Positions 1 through 6,217 of a DNA stretch of 64,000 nt are shown in pieces. Source of the stretch: an uncultured Clostridium sp. (GTDB lineage: Bacteria; Bacillota; Clostridia; TANB77; CAG-508); NCBI GenBank assembly GCA_900552555.1, contig URZW01000005.1, positions 1-64,000 on the forward strand. The letters run 5' to 3'. The translations under genes were made by a program, and so were the position numbers. Position 1 is the stretch's first letter; each line of letters begins with the position of its first letter. The notes under the pieces were generated by a model. That model saw only the letters and a list, made by a program, of their open reading frames with translations, had not been told where the DNA came from and did not search any database.

Positions 1-69
1 TTATTATATCAAAGGACTTTCTTTTTGTATATTCCGAAACCATTTTACACTATTTAAAAAAAATACAGA

Positions 70-98
70 TTGACACAATACACAAAATATGGTATTAT
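70..98 (+). promoter_or_regulatory. Sigma-A type promoter for the DUF1385 gene
   Basis: TTGACA at 70-75 and TATTAT at 93-98 are separated by 17 bases, with the gene start 54 bases downstream and a strong AGGAGG site at 141-146. Confidence 0.6.
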
Positions 99-151
99 AA
101 AAATGTAATTTATAATTTATCCAAATATGTTAATTAACAGGAGGAATCATT

Positions 152-871
152 ATGCGGAAAAAATTAGAAGTAAAAGAAGCACATGCAACAGATAACGGAA
201 TCAAATTTTATTCAGAAAGACATAAGGGATACATGGCTATATCAATAGTAGATGAATTGGGAAATATTCAAACGAAATGGACTACAAAGAAAAAGTATAA
301 AAAGGAGGAAGATAAGCATATTAAGATTGCAAATATTAAACAATTATTGATAGGTGTACTATGGGCAATAGTATGGTGTATAATTTGGGATATATCATAT
401 AAATGTCTAATGCACAGAGAAAATATAATTATAATACGTTTTTATCTTATAGAAACCATTGGGGTAATATTAGGTGAATTTTTTATAGTTCACTGTATAG
501 GAAGAGAAAAAAGAAAAGATCGGTATAAATTTCAAGGGGCTGAACATATGGTACTTAATGCATATAAAAAGTTGAAAAGAGTGCCATCTCTGGAAGAAAT
601 ACGATCATATTCTAGATATGACAAATCTTGTGGAACCAATTTTACAACTCAAATTGTTATGAATTTTTCGTTAATTTATCTATGTACTTTTATTCAGAAT
701 CAATTTTATATGATTATAGGTATGTGGATTAGTAATATTTTAATTCTTATATTATTACAATGTGGTGTATTGAATTTTTTACAGAAATTTACTACTGAGG
801 AACCAACAGACAAAGAGTTATCAGTTGCAATTGAAGGACTGAATGTATGGCTTAAAAATGAAAAAAACTAG
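152..871 (+). CDS. DUF1385 (YqhQ-like) membrane protein
   Basis: Membrane protein of 239 residues related to the YqhQ/DUF1385 family, whose molecular function is unknown. What is seen: two hydrophobic stretches around residues 70-115, then the family signature FQGAEHMVLNAY followed by SRYDKSCGTNF, another hydrophobic region, and the C-terminal family motif TTEEPTDKELSVAIEGL. It is shorter than typical YqhQ (about 300 residues), the N-terminal part being reduced and charged. The start has an AGGAGG site 6 bases upstream. Two CGG arginine codons (codons 2 and 124) set it apart from the housekeeping genes here. It stands alone, with its own promoter and a terminator after it. Family assignment is fairly sure; role unknown. 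Confidence 0.7.
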   Translation: MRKKLEVKEAHATDNGIKFYSERHKGYMAISIVDELGNIQTKWTTKKKYKKEEDKHIKIANIKQLLIGVLWAIVWCIIWDISYKCLMHRENIIIIRFYLIETIGVILGEFFIVHCIGREKRKDRYKFQGAEHMVLNAYKKLKRVPSLEEIRSYSRYDKSCGTNFTTQIVMNFSLIYLCTFIQNQFYMIIGMWISNILILILLQCGVLNFLQKFTTEEPTDKELSVAIEGLNVWLKNEKN

Positions 872-901
872 ATTAAAAAAAATAATTTATTAATTTTTTC
901 C

Positions 902-960
902 AAGAGCTTTTAATAAAAGACTCTTTTCCCCAATAATTAAAATTTATTGGGGAAATTTTA
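902..960. terminator. Tandem hairpins, bidirectional terminator
   Basis: Two consecutive hairpins: an imperfect AAGAG...CTCTT stem at 902-925 and a perfect 9-bp CCCCAATAA/TTATTGGGG stem at 928-952 followed by AAATTTTAT. They separate the converging DUF1385 gene and the leftward ylbJ unit. Confidence 0.6.
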
Positions 961-1039
961 TATTGTTTTTAAATTATTTTTTATAAAGATATTCAATTAC
1001 AAAATAGAATTAATTTGAAATAGAATAAAAGAAAGAAAA

Positions 1040-1309
1040 CTACTCACCCCTTCTTTGAATTCGTTCATTAGAATTAGAAGAATTATTAGAGCACATTTTT
1101 TCATACTCTTTACATTTAATCTTATAATCCATCTGCATACATAAATATCTATAATACAAAAAAGCCTGTTCATACTGAGCCATAGGGTTAAACATAGGGT
1201 CTCTATATAAATCATTCATATCAGGACTACCTGTAGGATTAAAACCATTCATTTGTTGAAATGCAGAAAAGTCCATAAATGGTGGCATGTTATTAAAATC
1301 TTTATCCAT
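1040..1309 (-). CDS. Small hydrophilic protein of unknown function
   Basis: Encodes about 89 residues rich in Met, Asn, Asp and Tyr, with no transmembrane segment and no domain I recognise. I place the start at the Met of MDKDFNNMPP because GGAG lies 9 bases upstream; a longer reading from 1327 has no comparable site. It follows ylbJ in the same direction with a 100-base gap, so it may be co-transcribed with that sporulation gene. The composition would suit a spore-associated protein, but that is only inference. Confidence 0.5.
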   Translation of the reverse strand: MDKDFNNMPPFMDFSAFQQMNGFNPTGSPDMNDLYRDPMFNPMAQYEQAFLYYRYLCMQMDYKIKCKEYEKMCSNNSSNSNERIQRRGE

Positions 1310-1409
1310 AAAATCATCTCCAATCATAATAAAGTATATTCATGATTTATAAAATTATGAACTAAAAAAGTGGCTGATGAGATTAGTTGTATAATTCAAC
1401 ACACCTTTT

Positions 1410-2468
1410 CTACAAATTAAAATTAAAAAAAGGAAAAACACTAATAGTAATAAAAGTATAAAAAGCCGCAAAAACACCATGTAGCAACTTGCCATAAAAA
1501 TAAGGTTTAATAGACAAATCAGTTTTAGAAGTAATACTCAAAACCTGAAGAAGAACAGACAAACCACCACAACCAAGCAAAAAAGCAGTAATAATAACAT
1601 TAACAGAAATACATTTAATATTAATACTAGAAACAGAACTAATACCATTAGTAATTTCAAGTAAACCAGTCAAAATACCATAAATAAAAGAATTATCAAT
1701 ATGCAAAAAATTAAATGCAGGAGTAATCAATACAACCAAACTGCTCAAAATACCACTAGATTTTAAAATTGAAATTATACTTGAAAATATAACAACAAAA
1801 CCACCTATCATTAAAATTGTAGAAATGCTATTAGTAATGCTTTTTCCAAGAACATCTCCTAAATTAGAGAAATTAACATTTTTATGTTTTGAAGAAGCAG
1901 AAGTTTTATTACTAACATAATTAGAACTTTTCTTTCCAAATTTCCAAAATCTAAAAATAATTCCTACAGTAATACAAGCAAGAATATGAGTGATAAGCAA
2001 TAATAAACCTATTGTAGAATTTCCAAACATACTGATGCCAACTGTTCCAACTATAAATAATGGACCAGAATTATTTGTAAAACTCAAAAGCCTTTCACAT
2101 TCTTCTTTAGAACAAATATTATTTACTCTAAAATCACAAGCAATTTTTGCTCCAACAGGATAACCACTAATAAGTCCCATTATAAAGCAAAAAGATCCTT
2201 CACCCCTAATATTAAATAAAGGTTTCATTATCTTATTTAAAAATCTTCCAAGAACTGTTACAAAATTTGTGTTCATTAATAATTCTGTAGCAACAAAAAA
2301 TGGAAAAAGTGCAGGGACAACTGAATTTGCCCATAATGATAATCCTTTTTTTATTGCAGGTAAATTACTACTGGAGAATAGAAGTAAACTTGCTCCAAAG
2401 GCTAAAAATATCAGTGCAAAAATATTTCTTTTTATTTTTAATACTAAAAAATTACATTTTGAAAACAT
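1410..2468 (-). CDS. ylbJ: Sporulation integral membrane protein YlbJ
   Basis: Polytopic membrane protein of 352 residues with about eight hydrophobic segments and nucleoside-recognition (Gate) type repeats. The family is required for normal spore cortex formation in Bacillus; transport activity has been proposed but the substrate is uncertain. Visible family features are WANSVVPALFPFFV near residue 47, GLISGYPVGAKI near 100 and SFTNNSGPLFIVGTVG near 130, plus the second Gate repeat with LEITNGIS late in the protein. Upstream on the same strand, AAATATT and CATATACT are 14 bases apart, resembling a sigma-E promoter (weak). Length is usual for YlbJ. Confidence 0.85.
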   Translation of the reverse strand: MFSKCNFLVLKIKRNIFALIFLAFGASLLLFSSSNLPAIKKGLSLWANSVVPALFPFFVATELLMNTNFVTVLGRFLNKIMKPLFNIRGEGSFCFIMGLISGYPVGAKIACDFRVNNICSKEECERLLSFTNNSGPLFIVGTVGISMFGNSTIGLLLLITHILACITVGIIFRFWKFGKKSSNYVSNKTSASSKHKNVNFSNLGDVLGKSITNSISTILMIGGFVVIFSSIISILKSSGILSSLVVLITPAFNFLHIDNSFIYGILTGLLEITNGISSVSSINIKCISVNVIITAFLLGCGGLSVLLQVLSITSKTDLSIKPYFYGKLLHGVFAAFYTFITISVFPFFNFNL

Positions 2469-2523
2469 ATAACCACCATATTAAAGTATATGATATATAA
2501 TTTATAAATATTTGTGTTTTGTA

Positions 2524-2552
2524 TTGTAAAGTTTAGAAAATGTTGGTATAAT
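2524..2552 (+). promoter_or_regulatory. Sigma-A type promoter of the RelBE-like pair
   Basis: TTGTAA (2524-2529) and TATAAT (2547-2552) with 17-base spacing, about 190 bases upstream of the antitoxin start. Confidence 0.45.
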
Positions 2553-2648
2553 GATATACATAAAGTAATTTATAAAATAAAAGATTACAGTTTTTTATAT
2601 TCTCATAGTATGATAACTTTCTGTAGAAGATAAATATGGCAGAAATTA

Positions 2649-2681
2649 GATTTTGTAGCAGTTTGCACTGCGTACAAAATC
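2649..2681 (+). promoter_or_regulatory. Leader hairpin upstream of the toxin-antitoxin pair
   Basis: GATTTTGTAGCAGT pairs with ACTGC-G-TACAAAATC around a TTGC loop (14 bp with one bulged G), then a T-rich tract. It lies in the leader between promoter and antitoxin gene. It could act as an attenuator, or as an operator for the antitoxin. Confidence 0.4.
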
Positions 2682-2740
2682 TTAATTCTGGTTTTTTATT
2701 TTATAATAAGCAAAAAAGTGAAACGAAAGGAGTTGATATT

Positions 2741-3037
2741 ATGTCTGAAGCGCAAATACAAGCAATAGAAGATGTAATAAAAATGACACCTCGTCTTAGT
2801 ATGGATTGCTTAAATTCAATAAGAATTTTAATGGAAAAAGCAATTGAATCAGAATTGTTAAGATTAGAACCAACAGTTATCCTTGATAATATGGATATTA
2901 CTGAAAAAGTAATGTATTTAGATTATCTAATGGAAAGTAAAGAAACTAAGGAAGAAGAGTTAAAAGATGCCGTGTCATTTGAAGAAGTACTAAAAAGAGA
3001 GGGGTTGACATTTGATGATTTACAAGATAAAAATTAG
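2741..3037 (+). CDS. Antitoxin component of a RelBE-type module
   Basis: Predicted antitoxin of 98 residues, acidic toward the C terminus, preceding and overlapping the toxin gene. I chose the start at 2741 because AAAGGAG lies 7 bases upstream; a longer frame reaches back to 2636 but runs through the leader hairpin and has no ribosome site. No classic ribbon-helix-helix or Phd sequence is obvious, so the family is assigned mainly from gene order: a small acidic protein immediately upstream of a RelE-fold toxin. The C-terminal segment FEEVLKREGLTFDDL resembles antitoxin tails that wrap the toxin. Confidence 0.6.
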   Translation: MSEAQIQAIEDVIKMTPRLSMDCLNSIRILMEKAIESELLRLEPTVILDNMDITEKVMYLDYLMESKETKEEELKDAVSFEEVLKREGLTFDDLQDKN

Positions 3038-3266
3038 ACCTAAAGCTCTCAAATTTATTGAAAAACAGGATAAAAATCAAAAGATACGAATCTATAAAGC
3101 AATTTACAACCTGCCTAATGTAGATGTGAAAAAATTGGTAGGTTGTAAAAATGAATATAGACTTAGAGTGGGTAATTATAGAATTATCTATGAACAAAAT
3201 CTAAATGAGTTTATTATTCTAATAACAAAGGCCGAGAATAGAGGCCAAATTTATAAATCTATATGA
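3015..3266 (+). CDS. RelE/ParE-family toxin (mRNA interferase-like)
   Basis: Protein of 83-84 residues with the RelE/ParE superfamily layout: IRPKALKFIEKQDKN at the N terminus, a short helical pair, then LVGCKNEYRLRVGNYRIIY, which matches the family core L..-YRlRvGdYRiiY. In RelE toxins these basic and aromatic residues cut ribosome-bound mRNA; ParE members act on gyrase, and the sequence alone does not separate the two. Its start (3012 or 3015) lies inside the antitoxin gene, a 20-odd-base overlap typical of translationally coupled modules. Confidence in the fold is high. Confidence 0.8.
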   Translation: MIYKIKIRPKALKFIEKQDKNQKIRIYKAIYNLPNVDVKKLVGCKNEYRLRVGNYRIIYEQNLNEFIILITKAENRGQIYKSI

Positions 3267-3309
3267 TCCTAAAATTTAAAGGATTTAAAATTCAAAATAA
3301 ATAATTTTT

Positions 3310-3389
3310 AATAATAAATAAAATCAAAAAAATTTCCAAAAATAAAAAATTTTAAATAATAAATAAAATCAAAAAATTTCCAAAATAAA
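3310..3389. repeat. A+T-rich direct repeat
   Basis: Two near-identical copies of an about 36-base unit (AATAATAAATAAAATC then AATTTCCAAAA) at 3310-3346 and 3355-3389, between the toxin gene and the next small gene. Probably a local duplication; no other copy seen. Confidence 0.5.
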
Positions 3390-3415
3390 TTTTAAAATTG
3401 AATAAAAACCTAAAA

Positions 3416-3448
3416 AAAGCACATGCTTTATTTGGAGGTATGTGCTTT
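3416..3448 (+). promoter_or_regulatory. Hairpin presenting the ribosome-binding site in its loop
   Basis: AAAGCACAT (3416-3424) and ATGTGCTTT (3440-3448) form a perfect 9-bp stem. The 15-base loop carries TTTGGAGG, the ribosome site of the next gene, and the start codon at 3449 directly abuts the stem. Confidence 0.45.
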
Positions 3449-3667
3449 ATGGAAAATAAATTTAAAAATCAAATATTAAGTGAAGATTTACAAAATCAAA
3501 CAATAGAAAACAAGGAAGAATCAATAAAACATGGAGAAGAAGAGGAGATTGAGGATACAACAAGATATGGGGAATTTGTAACATCATATTTTGCATGGGT
3601 ACCAATGTCAAAACAAAAAGAAAATGTAAAAAGATTAGAAAATATAACAAAAAAGAGAGAAAAATAG
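3449..3667 (+). CDS. Small charged protein of unknown function
   Basis: About 72 residues, highly charged, with one hydrophobic/aromatic patch (EFVTSYFAWVPMSK) and a lysine-rich tail. No family recognised. The start at 3449 is taken because GGAGG lies 10 bases upstream; the in-frame ATG at 3440 would be too close to it. It lies just before the ctsR promoter region, in the same direction. It could be a genuine small gene or a chance frame in A-rich DNA; the good ribosome site in a hairpin loop favours a gene. Confidence 0.4.
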   Translation: MENKFKNQILSEDLQNQTIENKEESIKHGEEEEIEDTTRYGEFVTSYFAWVPMSKQKENVKRLENITKKREK

Positions 3668-3705
3668 AGATAAAACAAGAAAACAACAGAATAAAAATCA
3701 AATAA

Positions 3706-3722
3706 AGTCAGAAAAGGTCAAA
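3706..3722 (+). promoter_or_regulatory. CtsR operator, upstream copy (one mismatch)
   Basis: AGTCAGA-AAA-GGTCAAA, close to the CtsR heptad repeat RGTCAAA-N3-RGTCAAA, ending 9 bases before the -35 element. Confidence 0.6.
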
Positions 3723-3731
3723 AAATAATAT

Positions 3732-3759
3732 TGCATTATTTAAAAACCTGAGTATAATA
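3732..3759 (+). promoter_or_regulatory. Sigma-A promoter of the ctsR operon
   Basis: TTGCAT (3732-3737) and TATAAT (3754-3759) with 16-base spacing, flanked by CtsR boxes on both sides. Confidence 0.65.
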
Positions 3760-3768
3760 TAAATATAG

Positions 3769-3785
3769 GTCAAAGAAAGTCAAAG
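3769..3785 (+). promoter_or_regulatory. CtsR operator, perfect match
   Basis: GGTCAAA-GAA-AGTCAAA matches the CtsR heptad direct repeat exactly and starts 9 bases after the -10 element, over the predicted transcription start. It implies autoregulation of the operon by CtsR. Confidence 0.85.
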
Positions 3786-3896
3786 ACAAAAAGAGCATAT
3801 TTTTAAAAAGACTGACAGAGAAAAATAAAAAACATAAATATAAAAAAGTTAGAAAAACGCACAAAAAGACAAAAAATTTAAAGGGAGGCTGATAAA

Positions 3897-4346
3897 ATGA
3901 GAATGTCAGATGTAATAGAAGATTTTATCAAAGATTTATTTGATGAAGATGACAGTGATTTAATAGAAATACAAAGAAATGAATTAGCACAGCACTTTAA
4001 CTGTGTACCATCACAAATAAATTATGTAATATCAACAAGATTCAAGCCATCACAAGGATATTATGTAGAAAGTAAAAGAGGTGGTGGAGGCAACATCAAA
4101 ATAAAAAAAATAACAAATACAAAATCAGATTATATAATGCATATAATAAATAATATAGGAAAAACAATAACAACAAATGATATAGACATTTTGATAAGTG
4201 ACTTCCTGACATATAACATTATAACATCTCAAGAAGCCAAACTATTAAAAGTTGCAACAAGTGATAATGTTCTAAAACTTGACAAGGATATAAAAGATAA
4301 AGTAAGAGCAAGAATTTTTAAAAATATGTTACTAAACATAGAATAA
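3897..4346 (+). CDS. ctsR: Transcriptional repressor CtsR
   Basis: Dimeric winged-helix repressor of class III heat-shock genes; McsB and ClpC relieve repression under stress. The N-terminal part shows the family sequence DVIEDFIKDLF, then the helix-turn-helix region RNELAQHFNCVPSQINYVIS and the wing KRGGGGNIKI (about residues 60-70), where the glycine loop acts as thermosensor in Bacillus. 149 residues is the usual length. Start at 3897 has GGGAGG upstream. It is the first gene of ctsR-mcsA-mcsB-clpC and has two CtsR boxes around its promoter, so it is self-regulated. Confidence 0.95.
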   Translation: MRMSDVIEDFIKDLFDEDDSDLIEIQRNELAQHFNCVPSQINYVISTRFKPSQGYYVESKRGGGGNIKIKKITNTKSDYIMHIINNIGKTITTNDIDILISDFLTYNIITSQEAKLLKVATSDNVLKLDKDIKDKVRARIFKNMLLNIE

Positions 4347-4435
4347 AAAGTAGCTAAGCAAATTTCAAAAAAGAAAAAGGAAATCATAATGTGAAGCTAC
4401 TATAAAAGTGAAAATAATAATAAGGAGTGATTAAT

Positions 4436-4984
4436 ATGTTATGTGAAAATTGTGGAAAAAGAGAAGCAAATGTTAGATATTCAGAAAATATCAATGGAGT
4501 AAAAAAGGAGATGCATTTATGCGAAGAATGTAGTCAAAAACTAGGAATATCATCAAAAATGGACTTCAGTATGCCATCATTAGATATACCAAGTTTTTTC
4601 GGAAGTTTTTTAGAAGACTTCAGTACACCTGAATTTATGCCATTACTAAATGAAGTAAAACAATTAACTTGCGATAGTTGCGGTTCAACATTTGATGACA
4701 TAATAAATACAGGTAGATATGGATGTGCAAATTGTTATGATGTTTTTGAGGATAGAATGGATCCAATATTAAAGAAATTGCAAGGTTCAAACAGACATAA
4801 TGGTAGATTAGGAAAAATATCAGATAATAAAAAGAATTTTGAAAATGATAAAAAAGTAGATAAAGAAAATAAAACAGAAAATAAGTTGGAAAAATTACAA
4901 GAAGATTTAAAAATAGCAATAAAAGAAGAAAGATATGAAGATGCAGCCAAAATAAGAGATGAAATTAAGAAAATGTCAAAATAA
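4436..4984 (+). CDS. mcsA: McsA, zinc-finger activator of the McsB arginine kinase
   Basis: 182-residue modulator that binds and activates McsB. Two zinc-binding cysteine sets are visible: CENCGKR with CEEC near the N terminus, and CDSCG with CANC around residues 79-100. The C terminus (about 150-180) is a UVR/UvrB-C-type helical hairpin (EERYEDAAKIRDEIKK), known to contact Clp partners. I start at the ATG at 4436 (AAGGAG 8 bases upstream) rather than the overlapping GTG at 4427. It lies between ctsR and mcsB as in other Firmicutes. Confidence 0.92.
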   Translation: MLCENCGKREANVRYSENINGVKKEMHLCEECSQKLGISSKMDFSMPSLDIPSFFGSFLEDFSTPEFMPLLNEVKQLTCDSCGSTFDDIINTGRYGCANCYDVFEDRMDPILKKLQGSNRHNGRLGKISDNKKNFENDKKVDKENKTENKLEKLQEDLKIAIKEERYEDAAKIRDEIKKMSK

Positions 4985-5062
4985 AGACATTTTCTTTTAA
5001 AAAATTAAAAAACTGGGAAATAAAAAAATAGAGATTAATATTAGTGAAAGGAAGTTATAAAA

Positions 5063-6070
5063 ATGAATTGGTATTTACAAAGTGGAAAAGAATCAGATGT
5101 AGTAACAAGTACAAGAATCAGATTTGCAAGAAATCTACCAGAATTCAAATTTAATTTAAAAAACAAAAATGAAATAGAAAAACTAAAAAACAAAATAAAA
5201 GAGAATGTATATGCAATAGGATATGGGCTAAAATATTTAGAACTAAAAGACATGGACGACATCACAAAAATGAGTTTAGTGGAAAAAAACTTAATAAGTC
5301 CAGAATATGCAATACATAATGAAAATGGAGCAATACTAATAAATGACGAAGAAAATATCTGTATAATGATAAATGACGAAGACCATTTAAAAATTCAAGT
5401 ATTCAGTAGTGGTCTAGAACTAGAAAATACATTAAATTATGCAATAGAACTAGACCAAAAGATTGAAGAAGTTTTAGGATATGCAACAAGTAAGAAATAT
5501 GGATATTTAACAAGTTTGCCAACAAATTGTGGTACAGGCTTAAAAGCATCTGTAATGGTACATTTACCAGCACTTACAATAACAAAAAATATCAATAAAG
5601 TATTTTATACAATAAATAATTTTGGGGTAAATATAGTTGGAGCATATGGAGAAAACAGCAAAGAACTTGGAGATATTTTCCAAATTTCTAATAAGAGAAC
5701 ATTGGGAGTTACAGAACAAGAAATAATTGAAAACATGAAAGTAGTTACAGAAAAATTAATTGAACAAGAAAGAAAAGCAAGAAAATTGTTAGCAAAAGAT
5801 ACTCTTGATTTGGAAGATACAATATATAGAAGTTATGGCTTACTAAGTAATTGTAGAAAAATATCTTTGGAAGAGGCTCAAAAGTTGATTTCAAATGTTA
5901 AGATTGGCACAGATTTAGGAATATTACCAGAATTAAGTGATAGTAAGATTCAACAATTGATTTTATATACTAAACCTGCAAATATGCAAAAATATTTGGG
6001 TAAACAATATGAGGCGTTAGAAAGAGATATAAAAAGAGCAGAAGTTATTAAGAAAATAATGTCCTTTTAG
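5063..6070 (+). CDS. mcsB: McsB protein arginine kinase
   Basis: Phosphorylates arginines of CtsR and of aggregated proteins, marking them for ClpC-ClpP. Of the phosphagen-kinase fold: STRIRFARN at residues 15-23 (phosphate/ATP contacts), and the conserved catalytic segment LPTNCGTGLKASVMVHLP around 155-172, with the key Cys. A C-terminal arginine-phosphate sensing domain is present by length (335 residues). The last codons, ATG TCC TTT TAG, lie within the left arm of a palindromic repeat (6061-6081), so the C terminus may have been altered when the repeat arrived. Confidence 0.93.
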   Translation: MNWYLQSGKESDVVTSTRIRFARNLPEFKFNLKNKNEIEKLKNKIKENVYAIGYGLKYLELKDMDDITKMSLVEKNLISPEYAIHNENGAILINDEENICIMINDEDHLKIQVFSSGLELENTLNYAIELDQKIEEVLGYATSKKYGYLTSLPTNCGTGLKASVMVHLPALTITKNINKVFYTINNFGVNIVGAYGENSKELGDIFQISNKRTLGVTEQEIIENMKVVTEKLIEQERKARKLLAKDTLDLEDTIYRSYGLLSNCRKISLEEAQKLISNVKIGTDLGILPELSDSKIQQLILYTKPANMQKYLGKQYEALERDIKRAEVIKKIMSF

Positions 6071-6190
6071 GGACGGTTCTTAAATGGACATTTTGGAAAA
6101 AAATGGTATTGCTGAAAGCGAACAGCCGGAACATATTTAAAAATGTTTTTTTAAAATTGATGTCCCAAAAAGAACCGTCCCCAAAAGGAC
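6061..6190. repeat. REP-like palindrome, GGGACGGTTCTT family, copy 1
   Basis: Left arm 6061-6081 and right arm 6170-6190 are inverted repeats (20 of 21 bases), core GGGACGGTTCTT / AAGAACCGTCCC, with about 90 bases of weakly paired DNA between. It overlaps the 3' end of mcsB and fills the mcsB-clpC gap. Same family as the copies at 30.05 and 58.4 kb. Confidence 0.8.
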
Positions 6191-6217
6191 AAAAATTAAT
6201 GAAAGAGGTGAATTAAA

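Noticed and set aside
3438..3702. Leftward hydrophobic frames opposite the small gene at 3449
   Set aside because: They are Phe/Leu-rich mirror images of Lys/Glu-rich coding sequence, as found opposite most genes here; no ribosome sites.
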